The position numbers and the translations under genes were made by a program. The notes below the pieces were generated by a model, which made no database searches, was not told the origin of the DNA, and saw only the letters and a program-made list of their open reading frames with translations. A stretch of 64,000 bases of DNA, from assembly GCF_002263495.1 (NCBI RefSeq), contig NZ_CP022753.1:682001-746000 (forward strand), written 5' to 3'. Origin of the DNA: Nocardiopsis gilva YIM 90087. GTDB taxonomy: Bacteria; Actinomycetota; Actinomycetes; Streptosporangiales; Streptosporangiaceae. Shown in pieces: positions 50,577 through 59,972 of the stretch (its first letter is position 1; every line of letters starts with the position of its first letter).

Positions 50577-51854
50577 ATGCGGGCTGACGGCCACACGTGG
50601 CGGTGGGCCGGATACACGGCCCTGACGGCGTGCTTCCTCATCGGGTTCTTTCACCGGTTCGCACCGGCGACGTTCGCGGACACCATCGCCGCCAGCCTCG
50701 GAGCTTCGGCCACGGGGCTTGGGATTCTGGCGGCCGGCCACTTCTGGATTTACACCGCTGCGCAGATACCTGCCGGAATGGTCCTGGACCGGTACGGCGC
50801 ACGATCCAGCGTGGCGGTCGCGTCGGCCCTGGTCGCCCTCGGATCGGTCCTCCTGGCCACGGCCGGAGGCCTGGTTCAGGCGACCTGCGGACCGATCCTG
50901 ACAGGGCTGGGGATGTCGGCGGTGTTCGTCGGCGTGATGCGCTTCAACGCCGAGGCGTTCCCCGCCCACAGGTACGGGCTGGTGACCGGCGTGACGATGC
51001 TGATCGCCAACGTCGGCAGTATCGCTGCCGGGTCACCGGCGGCGCTCCTGTTGGAGCACTGGTCGTGGCGGACCGTGTTCGGCGTCGCCGGGCTGGTGTC
51101 GGCGGTTCTGGCGGTCCTGGTGTGGGCGGTCGTTCGGGAACCGCGGGACCATCCGAGCGCGATCGGCGTCACAGCGTCTCCAGCTCTCGCAGAGGAGGAC
51201 GCAGGGACGGCAAGGCGGTCCGCGCGGGCGGCATGGGTTCCTCGTGGAGTGTGGCCGATCTTCTGGGCGACCATCGGTACCAACGGCACCTTCTATGCCT
51301 TCTCCGGGTTGTGGGGCGTGCCGATGCTCACCGACGGATTCGGGCTTTCGGTCACTGAGGCCGCCGCCTACACCACACTCGCCCTGACTGTGTACGGGCT
51401 GGGCGCGTTCGCCATCGGTGCGGTGTCGGACCGCGCCGGTGTCCGTAAGCCCTTTGTCGTGGGGTGTTCGGTGCTCGCCTTCGCGGCTTGGGCGCTTCTG
51501 GCACTGGCACCATGGCAGCCAGGCTGGAGTGGCTTCCTCCTGTACGCCATGACCGGCCTCGCCGCCTCCCAAGTGACGGTCTCCTTCGCCACCCTGAAGG
51601 AACTCGTGCCCACACGTGTGGCGACGGCGCTCGCGGTTGCCAATACCGGTGTGTTCGCGGCGTCGGCCGTGATCCAGCCCGCCTTCGGGTGGGTCCTGGA
51701 CCACACATCGCGTGACCTGGGTGGGTACCAGGTCGCTCTGGCGCTGCCCATCGCGTTGGCCGCGGCCGGGCTCGTGGCGGCGTGGACAACGACAGAGACG
51801 CACTGCCGCGAGCAGACCGTCGGCGTCTCGGACTCGGCCCGACGATCGCCCTGA
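50577..51854 (+). CDS. Major facilitator superfamily transporter
   Basis: The 425-residue protein has twelve predicted membrane helices. The family loop motif between helices 2 and 3 reads GMVLDRYGARSS, and the matching loop in the second half is GAVSDRAGVRKP. HRFAPATFADTIAASLG in helix 1 resembles the nitrate/oxalate-type (NNP-like) MFS proteins, but the substrate is not clear. ATG 50577 has no strong ribosome site and the mRNA leader appears very short. A convergent terminator follows the gene. Confidence 0.85.
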   Translation: MRADGHTWRWAGYTALTACFLIGFFHRFAPATFADTIAASLGASATGLGILAAGHFWIYTAAQIPAGMVLDRYGARSSVAVASALVALGSVLLATAGGLVQATCGPILTGLGMSAVFVGVMRFNAEAFPAHRYGLVTGVTMLIANVGSIAAGSPAALLLEHWSWRTVFGVAGLVSAVLAVLVWAVVREPRDHPSAIGVTASPALAEEDAGTARRSARAAWVPRGVWPIFWATIGTNGTFYAFSGLWGVPMLTDGFGLSVTEAAAYTTLALTVYGLGAFAIGAVSDRAGVRKPFVVGCSVLAFAAWALLALAPWQPGWSGFLLYAMTGLAASQVTVSFATLKELVPTRVATALAVANTGVFAASAVIQPAFGWVLDHTSRDLGGYQVALALPIALAAAGLVAAWTTTETHCREQTVGVSDSARRSP

Positions 51855-51873
51855 ACCACGCTGTGCAACGCGA

Positions 51874-51903
51874 ACCCGCAGGGTGCAAGCCCACCCTGCG
51901 GGT
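51874..51903. terminator. Convergent terminator between the MFS and eccC genes
   Basis: ACCCGCAGGGTG at 51874-51885 pairs perfectly with 51892-51903 around CAAGCC. It lies 20 bp past the MFS stop and 37 bp from the eccC stop, so it can end both transcripts. Confidence 0.8.
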
Positions 51904-51939
51904 CGGAACGGCGTCCTCGCTTTGAGCCCCGCGGCGCGC

Positions 51940-54900
51940 CTACTCCGGCGGGTCGCTCCACGGGGCCTGGAGTTGTTCGGGGCGTTGGCCTCGACGGGCG
52001 AGGAGGGCGCGGCCGGGGGGGAGGGGGCGGGAGGCGACGCCGTTGGCGAGGCGGCCTTCCATGCGGTCGCCGGAGAAGAGGACGCCGGTGGTGGCCGCGT
52101 CGGTGAGGGCCTGGGGGATGGGTTCGAAGAGGGCACGGCCGGCGCCGCCCGTGCGGCGGGCGGCGATGAGGTGGAGGCCGAGGTCGGCGCCCTGGGGGAT
52201 GAACTGGGCCAGCGGGGCCAGGGGGTTGCCCTGGCGGTTGCTGATCAGGTCGAGGTCGTCGACCACGACGAACAGTTCCAGCCCCTTCCACCAGCTGCGT
52301 TCCCGGAGCTGCTGCGGGGTGACGTCGGGGCCGGGCAGGCGCTCCTTGACCGAACCGGCCAGCTGGCCGGCGATCTGCTGGGTGAACTGCGCCTCGGTGC
52401 AGTAGGCGAGCAGGTGCTCCTCGCCGACCACGCCGAGGTGGGCGCGCTTGAAGTCGACCAGGACGATGCCCACCTCCTCCGGCGGGCGCTGGGTGAGTTG
52501 CCGCAGGAGGCCGCGCAGCAGGGTGCTCTTGCCCGTCTGCGGGTCGCCGAAGACCATCAGGTGCGGCTCCTCGGACAGCTGCAGCAGGGCCGGTTCCAGG
52601 GTCCGCTCCGCCATTCCGAGCACCAGTTCCGGGCCGTCGTGCGTCCGCGTCAGCTCGTCCAGCTCGACCAGGTCCGGCAGCGTCCGCACCTGCTGCACGG
52701 CCCGCGCGGTCCAGCGCTTGGAGACCTGGGCGACGAGGTCGCGCACGCCCTCGCCCAGGTCCTGGTCGTCGGCGACGCCGTCGACCCGCGGCAGGGCGAT
52801 GTGGGCCATGTTCTCGTCGGCGAGAAGCGCCCGCCCCGGGACGTCCTTGGGGATCTCCTCGGCGACCTTGCGGCCGATGCCCGAGTCGAACGGGTCGGTC
52901 AGCCGCAGCTCGATCCGGCCGCCGAAGAAGGCCGCCAGCTTGCTGCGGACCTGCGAGCTCGCCGCACCCGTGAGGATCGTGTGCACGCCCAACGACGGGC
53001 CGCGGGTGACGATGTCGAGCAGCACGTCGTCGGCGTCCTCGAAGTTCTCCCGGACCGACGACCACCCGTCGATCATCAGGAACACGTCACCGGCGATGCC
53101 CTCGGGCACCTTCCCCTCGGCGCGGGCCTTGCGCAGCCCGGCCGGGGAGTCCAGGCCCACGCTCCGGAACACCTGCTCGCGCTGGTCGAGCTGGGTGGAC
53201 ACGTCGGAGAGGATGCGCTGCACCCGCTCGGGGTCGGCCCGGCCGGCCACGCCCGCCACGTGCGGAAGCCCCTCCAGGGCCGCCAGACCGCCACCGCCGA
53301 AGTCGACCGCGTAGATCGCCACGCGGCCGGGCGGGTACCGCCACGCCAGACTGGCGATCATCGTGCGCAGCAGGGTGCTCTTGCCGGTCTGCGGCCCGCC
53401 GAGCACCACGATGTTGCTGTCGCCGCCGGTGAAGTCCACCGCCGTCGGTTCCTGCCGCTGGTCGCGCGGGATGTCGGTGAGGCCGATGTAGGCGCACATC
53501 TCGGCGGCGTCCGGTTCGGCCTCCTCCTTGTCGGCCGCGCTGCCGTCCTCAGTGGCGACCTGCTCGAAGAGCGTGTCCAGGGTGAGTGCCGTCGGCAGCG
53601 GGGGCAGCCACACCGGGCGCACCGGCTCCGCTCCGGCCGCGACCAGGCGGTCCACGGCGACCTGCAGGACGCTGCGGGACGATGACCCGTCGCCGCCCGA
53701 CTCGTCGGCGTCCTCGCCCACGAGGTCGGACAGGCCCAGCAGCGCCCCGACCCCGTTGTAGGAGATCACCGGGAGCACCGGGTCATCGTCGTTGGTGGCC
53801 TCCGCGGGCGGGATATAGGGGCCGGAGACCATGGCGGCTTTGAAGCGTTCGAAGACCGAGGTGTCGACCTTGAGGTAGCCCGATCCGGGTTCGGGGGGCA
53901 GGTGGTAGGCGTCGCCTACGCCGATGGCCTCGCGGCTTTCGGACTCGGAGAAGGTGCGCAGGCCGATGCGGTAGGACAGGTGGGATTCCAGGCCCTTGAT
54001 CTTGCCTGATTCCAGGCGCTGGGTGGCCAGCAGCAGGTGGACGCCGATGGAGCGGCCGATGCGGCCGATGGCCACGAACAGCTCGGCGAAGTCGGGGTGG
54101 GCGGTGAGCAGTTCGGAGAACTCGTCGATGATGACCAGGAGGTGGGGCAGGGGCTCCAGGTCGGGCTGCTGGGCGCGCAGGGCTTCGTAGGCGTGGAGGT
54201 TGGGCAGGTTGCCGGCGTCTTTGAGGAGTTGCTGGCGGCGGGTGAGTTCGCCGTACATGGCCTCGCGGAAGCGGGCGACGAGGGTGTCGTCGTCGGCGAG
54301 GTTGGTGATGAGTCCGGCGCTGTGGGGCAGGCGGTCGGTGTCGGCGAAGGTGGCGCCGCCCTTGAAGTCGACCAGGAGCAGGGCGAGGTGGTCGGGGGCG
54401 TGGTTGATGACCAGGGAGGCGACCAGGGTGCGCAGCATTTCGGATTTGCCCGAGCCGGTGGCGCCCACGACCAGGCCGTGGGGGCCCATGCCCCCGAACG
54501 CCGACTCCTTCAAGTCCAGCAGCACCAGGTTCCCCGAAGGCCCGATGCCGATCGGCACCCGCAGGTAGTCGCTGGTGCTCCGCGGCCGCCATGTCTGGCG
54601 CGCGTCGAGCTGGGCGACGTCGGGCACGCCCAGGATCTCCGGCAGGTCGACGGTGCTGTGCAGCGCGTCGGCGCCGTCGGTCGCGGCCAGCCGCATCGGC
54701 GACAGGGTGCGCGACAGGGAGGTGAGCAGAGCGACGCTCGCCTGGTCGGCGGTGCCCTTCAGGGGAGCGCGCGGCGCCTCGGGCTCATGTCCCATGGCAC
54801 CGCTGCCACCGGCGCTGTTGGCGCCCTGGGCGGAGTCGTCGGTGTCCTCGGTGAGCTCCCCGTCCGCAGTCACGTACAGCCGCATGTCGACCTGCTCGGG

Positions 54901-55986
54901 CTCCTCGCGCCGTTCGCCCAGCAGCATGATCAGGTGGATGCCGAGGTCGGCCAGCGAGGCGACCGGCGGCTCGGCGGACAGGCCGGACAGCGTCGCCTGG
55001 AACTCGCCGTCCACGATCATGACCAGCCGCTGCGTTCCCGGACCCGGCGGGCGCCCGCGGCGGCGCTGCATGTCGATGGTGCGCTGCTCGATCTCGGCCG
55101 ACAGCAGCTCCGCCATCTCGACGGTGTTGCCCGCGACCAGCCGCGCCGGGAGCGGCCCGTCGGTGATGTCGTCGTGCGCGTTGTGCGGCAGCCACTTCAG
55201 CCAGTCCCACTCGGGCAGCAGGCGCGCGTGGCGCACCACGCCCACCCGCACGTCCTCGGGCGCGGAGAACGTGGCGAGCTGGGCCACCAGTGAGCGCGCC
55301 AGTGCCCGTCCCGCCGCCCGGTCGCCGATGACCGACACGACGCCCAGCTCGCGCAGCGGCATCACCAGGGGTTCCTCGGGCACGTGTGCGTAGAGTTCGA
55401 CGAGCTGGTCGGCCAGCCCTTGGCACACGGGGTCGTAGACGACCAGCGGATTGGAGGCGTCGACCTTGAGGCTGAGCGGGCGCGCCAGGGGCCGGGTGCC
55501 GGTGCCGACGCGCAGGTGCAGGAAGTCGGGGTCGGACGCCCGCCGCTCCCACCGGCGGGCCGGAAGCCGGGCCGGCTCGGCGAGCAGGTGCGGCGCGGGG
55601 TGCCGGAACGCGCTGCCCTTGCGCTGGGTCGCGGCCACGTCCCGGACGGTGTCGCGCAGCTGGTCGAGGTAGTCGAGGTAGCGTTCGCGCTGCTCCCGGA
55701 TGCGCTTGCGCGGCCCGTTGCGCTGGGACAGGAACATGGTGACGCCCACGGCGATGCTGGCCAGCATGACGAGCATGGCCCCGGCCGCGTACAGCGGACG
55801 GTTGCCCATGGTGACCGCCATGAGCAGCGACCCCGACCCGCTGATCACCGGCATCAGCATCATCGACATGGAACTCGAGGCCGGGGGGTTGTCCGGCAGT
55901 TGCGGCGGCGCGGCGATGACGAGGGGATCGGACCCGGGGTTGGGAACGGAGTGACGTGCGGGGCGGTGGACAAGCGTGGTCGCCAA
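51940..55986 (-). CDS. eccC: Type VII secretion ATPase EccC
   Basis: The 1348-residue FtsK/SpoIIIE-type motor of the ESX/type VII system has two N-terminal membrane helices (about 45-90) and three ATPase domains. Their Walker A motifs are GATGSGKSEM (near 507), GGPQTGKSTL (near 865) and GDPQTGKSTL (near 1149). Walker B of the first is LLVIIDEFSELL with the catalytic Glu, while the second and third read FLMIDGWSSV and LFVVVDDLDLI. In mycobacteria only the first domain is active and the others bind substrate, which fits. I choose TTG 55986 behind GGAGAGAT. The gene is divergent from eccD. Confidence 0.95.
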   Translation of the reverse strand: MATTLVHRPARHSVPNPGSDPLVIAAPPQLPDNPPASSSMSMMLMPVISGSGSLLMAVTMGNRPLYAAGAMLVMLASIAVGVTMFLSQRNGPRKRIREQRERYLDYLDQLRDTVRDVAATQRKGSAFRHPAPHLLAEPARLPARRWERRASDPDFLHLRVGTGTRPLARPLSLKVDASNPLVVYDPVCQGLADQLVELYAHVPEEPLVMPLRELGVVSVIGDRAAGRALARSLVAQLATFSAPEDVRVGVVRHARLLPEWDWLKWLPHNAHDDITDGPLPARLVAGNTVEMAELLSAEIEQRTIDMQRRRGRPPGPGTQRLVMIVDGEFQATLSGLSAEPPVASLADLGIHLIMLLGERREEPEQVDMRLYVTADGELTEDTDDSAQGANSAGGSGAMGHEPEAPRAPLKGTADQASVALLTSLSRTLSPMRLAATDGADALHSTVDLPEILGVPDVAQLDARQTWRPRSTSDYLRVPIGIGPSGNLVLLDLKESAFGGMGPHGLVVGATGSGKSEMLRTLVASLVINHAPDHLALLLVDFKGGATFADTDRLPHSAGLITNLADDDTLVARFREAMYGELTRRQQLLKDAGNLPNLHAYEALRAQQPDLEPLPHLLVIIDEFSELLTAHPDFAELFVAIGRIGRSIGVHLLLATQRLESGKIKGLESHLSYRIGLRTFSESESREAIGVGDAYHLPPEPGSGYLKVDTSVFERFKAAMVSGPYIPPAEATNDDDPVLPVISYNGVGALLGLSDLVGEDADESGGDGSSSRSVLQVAVDRLVAAGAEPVRPVWLPPLPTALTLDTLFEQVATEDGSAADKEEAEPDAAEMCAYIGLTDIPRDQRQEPTAVDFTGGDSNIVVLGGPQTGKSTLLRTMIASLAWRYPPGRVAIYAVDFGGGGLAALEGLPHVAGVAGRADPERVQRILSDVSTQLDQREQVFRSVGLDSPAGLRKARAEGKVPEGIAGDVFLMIDGWSSVRENFEDADDVLLDIVTRGPSLGVHTILTGAASSQVRSKLAAFFGGRIELRLTDPFDSGIGRKVAEEIPKDVPGRALLADENMAHIALPRVDGVADDQDLGEGVRDLVAQVSKRWTARAVQQVRTLPDLVELDELTRTHDGPELVLGMAERTLEPALLQLSEEPHLMVFGDPQTGKSTLLRGLLRQLTQRPPEEVGIVLVDFKRAHLGVVGEEHLLAYCTEAQFTQQIAGQLAGSVKERLPGPDVTPQQLRERSWWKGLELFVVVDDLDLISNRQGNPLAPLAQFIPQGADLGLHLIAARRTGGAGRALFEPIPQALTDAATTGVLFSGDRMEGRLANGVASRPLPPGRALLARRGQRPEQLQAPWSDPPE

Positions 55987-56139
55987 GGCGATCTCTCCGG
56001 TGCACCTGAGAATTGAGAGGAGTGGGAAGTTGCTACGGTAATGATCCCGCAACCAGGTGGAATCGCCTAATCGGGTTCCGAGGGCGGGAACCGCCGCATA
56101 CGCACGCTAATCACCACGATCACGAGGGATAACACGGAC
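55987..56139. promoter_or_regulatory. Divergent promoter region of eccC and eccD
   Basis: The 153-bp spacer must hold both promoters. It contains an AT-richer core around 56010-56050 and GAGGGAT before the eccD GTG. No clear palindrome is seen. Confidence 0.4.
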
Positions 56140-57477
56140 GTGAGTGGATACTGCCGAGTGACGGTCACCGGGCCGCAGCGCTGGGCCGACCTCGCCCTTC
56201 CCGGGACGGTCCCGGTAGCCACCCTCCTCCCGCAGGTGATCCGGGTCATCTCCCCCGACACCGAGGGCACCGAACCCGCCGGATGGACGCTGACCACCAG
56301 CGACGGCGAGGAAGTCCACCCCGAGGCCTCCCTGGAGAACGCGGGCATCGGCGACGGCGACGTCCTGCTGCTGGAGCGAGTCAGCGCGCGTGGCCGCCCG
56401 GCCCACATCGACGACGTGCGCGGCGCCGTCGAGGACGAGATCGACGAGGCCGCCCGCTTCTGGCGCTCCTCCACGACCTTCGCCTTCGGGATGCTGCTGG
56501 CCGCCATCGGCCCCTTGATCGTGCTGGGTGTCATGACCTATGTCCGGCCCAGCCCCGGCAACCTGGCGATCTCCGGCATCGGCGCGCTCTACACGCTCGC
56601 CCTTGTCATGTTCGCGACCCGCCGCTCCATGGCCGGAGTCGGTCACGTGCTCTTCGGGGCGGCGTGCGCCTGGGGCGCCGCCATGGGCATGTTCGCGGTG
56701 CACGTGGTGAGCCCGAACGCCGACTTCCTGGTCCTCGCCGCGTTCGGCGGTGTGGGCGCCCTCCTCATCGCCGGTATCGGATGGATGATCAACGCGCTGG
56801 GCCTGTCCTACCTGGCGGCGCTCGCCGTGGTCACCGTCGCCGGCGGCGTGGTCAGCGCCGTCGGCATGTTCGTCGACGGGGCCCAGGGGGTGCGCGCGCT
56901 GGCGGTGCTCCTGGTGCTGGGCGTCGGCGCGCTGCCCCGCATCGCCCTGGCGATGGGCGGGCTGTCGAGTCTCGACTACGAGGTCCGGCACTCCGGCCAG
57001 GTGGACAGCGAGCGCTTCGAGGAGAGCCTGACCAGCAGCGACCGCCTGCTGCTCGGCGCGGTCCTGGGCTTCGCGGTCAGCGCCGTCGGCACCGTGCCCC
57101 TCCTGGTGTTCATGGGCCGCGGCCTGCCCGACTTCCTGCTCGCGGCGCTGCTGTCGCTCCTGCTGATCCTCCGCTCCCGGCTCTTCGACCGGATCAGCCA
57201 CGTTCTCCCGCTGCGTGTCGGCGGGGTGGCGGGCCTCGGGATCACCCTGATGGCCTCGATCAAGCTGCTCCCGGCCCTGGGGCCCTGGATCCCGGCCATC
57301 GCGTTGGTCGTCGGTGTCGCGGTCTCGGTCCTCAGCTGGATCCGCCTGGCGGATGTCCCGCGCGCCTCCCTGCGCCGGGTCATCAACGGTGTGGAGATCG
57401 TCGTGGTCGTGGCCCTGTGCGCCACCACCGCCTGGGCCATGGGGCTGTTCGACCTGGTCACGTCGTTGACGGCATAG
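56140..57477 (+). CDS. eccD: Type VII secretion integral membrane protein EccD
   Basis: The 445-residue protein has an N-terminal ubiquitin-like (YukD) domain of about 85 residues (CRVTVTGPQRWADLALPG to GDGDVLLLERV) and then eleven hydrophobic helices. This is the EccD layout, which lines the ESX pore. GTG 56140 follows GAGGGAT. The other core parts, EccB, EccE, mycosin and the EsxA/B substrates, are not in the window. The next gene, on the other strand, is an unrelated MFS transporter. Confidence 0.92.
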   Translation: MSGYCRVTVTGPQRWADLALPGTVPVATLLPQVIRVISPDTEGTEPAGWTLTTSDGEEVHPEASLENAGIGDGDVLLLERVSARGRPAHIDDVRGAVEDEIDEAARFWRSSTTFAFGMLLAAIGPLIVLGVMTYVRPSPGNLAISGIGALYTLALVMFATRRSMAGVGHVLFGAACAWGAAMGMFAVHVVSPNADFLVLAAFGGVGALLIAGIGWMINALGLSYLAALAVVTVAGGVVSAVGMFVDGAQGVRALAVLLVLGVGALPRIALAMGGLSSLDYEVRHSGQVDSERFEESLTSSDRLLLGAVLGFAVSAVGTVPLLVFMGRGLPDFLLAALLSLLLILRSRLFDRISHVLPLRVGGVAGLGITLMASIKLLPALGPWIPAIALVVGVAVSVLSWIRLADVPRASLRRVINGVEIVVVVALCATTAWAMGLFDLVTSLTA

Positions 57478-57515
57478 GAATCGCCGATGGAACCCCGCCC
57501 TGCGCCGGAGCGCCG

Positions 57516-58805
57516 TCAGGACTTCGCGAGGTCGCGGGGGCGGTCATCGGCGCGGTCCTCAGCCGGGGTGGCGGCGCGCGGCCGTCGCCCCGCGGCCTTC
57601 GGCCCGGTCGCCAGGGTCCCCACCGCGACCGCCGACGCGATCAGGAACGCCGTGCCCGTCCCCACCTGGTCGGCGGCGGCCCCGAAGACCACCGGTCCGA
57701 CCACCGTGCCCACACCGAGGAAGAACACGGTGGCGCTGAACCCGGCCGAGGGGCGCTCCGGGAAGACCCGGTGGCTCCAGACGGCCAGCAGACCGGATAT
57801 CGCCATGAACGCGGCGCCGTAGGCCACGGCCGACGCGGCGACGGCGGCCACCGATCCCGGCGCGATGCCGACGAGGGCGACCGCCGTGGCCAGGGCGCCG
57901 AACAGGACGGTGTGGGCGCCGCGCAGGCCGGCACGGTCGATGAGCCTCCCGGTCAGGACACCGGCCGTGCCCGCCGCTCCCATGAGAGTCCAGAACAGGG
58001 CGGCGGTCCCCGACCCTGAGTCCGGAGAGCCGGACACCGCCTCGACGGCGAACGACCAGAAGACCGCGCCGACCAGCCCGTAGGAGAGGGCGCTGGCGTA
58101 CAGTGGCGCGGCCGGTCGGCGCATCAGCCAGGCGAGCCCGGTGCTGGAGCGATCGATCGCGGGCCGAGCGGGGTCCGGGCCGCCGGGCAGCACCCGCGCG
58201 TTGTAGGCGGTCACGGCGACGGCCGCCACCGCGAAGAACACCCACACCCACCGCCACGCGGCGCCGGGAACCGTGAGGGCCAGGACACCGGCGACCACGG
58301 TGGCGAACGCCGTTCCCGTCGGCAGCAGCGCCAGCACGCCCTGCCGCCGCCGCAGCGGCAGCATCCGGTCCACCGCGTCCGAGTAGGGCGCCCACGCCCA
58401 GCCCGAACTGGTCCCGGCCAGCACCAGCCCCACCGTCAGGACGACGACGTCCTGGGCCAGGGCGACCAGGCCCATCCCCACCGCCGCGGACAGCCCGCCG
58501 ATGACGATCAGCGGGCGCGGCCCGGTGCGGTCCGCCAGCACGCCCACCAGGGTGAGGGCGGTCAGGTAGCCGAGGTAGGTGGCGCTGGACACGGCCCCCA
58601 CCAGCGTCAGGGACAGCCCGAACGCCGTGCGGATCTCGGGCAGGAACAGGCCGTAGCCGTAGCGGGCGAACCCGAAGGCGACGCCGATGCCCATAACGCC
58701 CGCCAGGGCGAGGCGGACGTGTGCCGTCGCCTCGTACTCGCGCTGATCTTCCACGGTGGCCGTCCCCCATTGACTCGCATCGGTCGTTGTGCCGATGACC
58801 AGCAT
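57516..58805 (-). CDS. Major facilitator superfamily transporter (YbfB/CynX-like)
   Basis: The 429-residue protein has twelve helices, with FGFARYGYGLFLPEIRTAFGLS in the first, the loop motif GVLADRTGPRP, and FSAVWSHRVFPERPSAGFSAT-type sequence late in the second half. This order resembles the YbfB/cyanate-type group. It is divergent from a GlxA-type regulator with only 59 bp between the starts, so control by it is likely. ATG 58805 has a weak ribosome site and a start a few codons further in is possible. The substrate is unknown. Confidence 0.82.
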   Translation of the reverse strand: MLVIGTTTDASQWGTATVEDQREYEATAHVRLALAGVMGIGVAFGFARYGYGLFLPEIRTAFGLSLTLVGAVSSATYLGYLTALTLVGVLADRTGPRPLIVIGGLSAAVGMGLVALAQDVVVLTVGLVLAGTSSGWAWAPYSDAVDRMLPLRRRQGVLALLPTGTAFATVVAGVLALTVPGAAWRWVWVFFAVAAVAVTAYNARVLPGGPDPARPAIDRSSTGLAWLMRRPAAPLYASALSYGLVGAVFWSFAVEAVSGSPDSGSGTAALFWTLMGAAGTAGVLTGRLIDRAGLRGAHTVLFGALATAVALVGIAPGSVAAVAASAVAYGAAFMAISGLLAVWSHRVFPERPSAGFSATVFFLGVGTVVGPVVFGAAADQVGTGTAFLIASAVAVGTLATGPKAAGRRPRAATPAEDRADDRPRDLAKS

Positions 58806-58864
58806 CGGGGTCGGTCCGCCGCGCGACCATTGGCAAAAATGTCAGGTACCACTAGATTTGCGCC

Positions 58865-59884
58865 ATGCGCGATGGAACGGGAGACGGTGAGCGGACGCGC
58901 GGGGCGGTGGAGTCGGCGGGGATCCGCACGGTCGTGCCACTGCTGGCGGACTGCCCGCTCTTCGAGCTGGCCGTGCCCTGCGAGGTGTTCGGCAAGCCGC
59001 GGATGGGACCCGACCACGGCTGGTACGACCTGACCGTGTGCGCCACGGGCCCCGACCCGCAGCCGGGGCCGGACGGGCTGGCGGTCGCCGCGGAGCCGGG
59101 GCTGGACGCCCTGCGCACGGCCGACCTCGTGGTGGTTCCGGCCTGCCGCATACCCCACTACCGGCCTCCCGGCGCCCTCATCGCGGCCCTGCGGGAGGCC
59201 CACCGGAACGGCGCCCGCATCGCCGGCCTGTGCTCCGGGGCGTTCGTCCTCGCCGAGGCCGGACTGCTCGACGGCCGGGCCGCCGCCACGCACTGGATGT
59301 ACGCCGAAGAGCTGCGGCGCCGCCATCCCGCCGTGCGCGTGGACGGCGACGCGCTCTACGTCGACGAGGGCGACGTGCTGACCAGCGCCGGGTCGGCCGC
59401 CGCCATCGACCTGTGCCTGCACATCGTCCGCTCCGACTACGGGGCGGCCGCCGCCGCGGAGGTCGGCCGCCGCATGGTCATCGCGCCGCACCGCGAGGGC
59501 GGCCAGTCGCAGTACGCCCCGCCCCCGCTCGCACGCGCTCGGTCCGGGCTGGCTCCGGTCCTGGAGTGGGCCGTGGACCACCTGCACGAGCCGCTGACCA
59601 TCCCGCGGATGGCGCGCGAGGCGGGGATGAGCACCCGCACCTTCGGTCGGCGGTTCAGCGAGGAGGTGGGCACAACCCCGCTGGCGTGGCTGAACCGACA
59701 GCGTCTGGCCCGCGCCCGGGAACTCCTGGAGACGACCGACCTGCCCGTGGCGGCCGTCGCCGAGCGCAGCGGACTGGGCTCCGAGGACGGTCTGCGCCAG
59801 CACTTCCAGCGGGGAGTGGGGACGACGCCGTCGGCCTACCGCCGCACGTTTCGACGGCCATCAGTTCGCGGTTCCGGCCAGTGA
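58865..59884 (+). CDS. GlxA family transcriptional regulator (DJ-1/PfpI domain plus AraC domain)
   Basis: The 339-residue protein has an N-terminal class I glutamine-amidotransferase-like (DJ-1/PfpI) domain with the elbow Cys in AGLCSGAFVLAEAGLL and a C-terminal AraC DNA-binding domain. The two helix-turn-helix units read LTIPRMAREAGMSTRTFGRRF and LPVAAVAERSGLGSEDGLRQHF. Such regulators activate nearby operons in response to small molecules. The divergent MFS gene is the likely target. The spacer contains GGTACC and a TAGATT -10 (58853-58858) just before the ATG. Confidence 0.9.
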   Translation: MRDGTGDGERTRGAVESAGIRTVVPLLADCPLFELAVPCEVFGKPRMGPDHGWYDLTVCATGPDPQPGPDGLAVAAEPGLDALRTADLVVVPACRIPHYRPPGALIAALREAHRNGARIAGLCSGAFVLAEAGLLDGRAAATHWMYAEELRRRHPAVRVDGDALYVDEGDVLTSAGSAAAIDLCLHIVRSDYGAAAAAEVGRRMVIAPHREGGQSQYAPPPLARARSGLAPVLEWAVDHLHEPLTIPRMAREAGMSTRTFGRRFSEEVGTTPLAWLNRQRLARARELLETTDLPVAAVAERSGLGSEDGLRQHFQRGVGTTPSAYRRTFRRPSVRGSGQ

Positions 59885-59972
59885 ACATGTTCTACCGGGA
59901 GAAATGCAGTGATTCCGTGCACGAGGGAAGACAGGAGGGGAGAAGGGCGCGCACTGGTCTCCCAGGGCGTCG

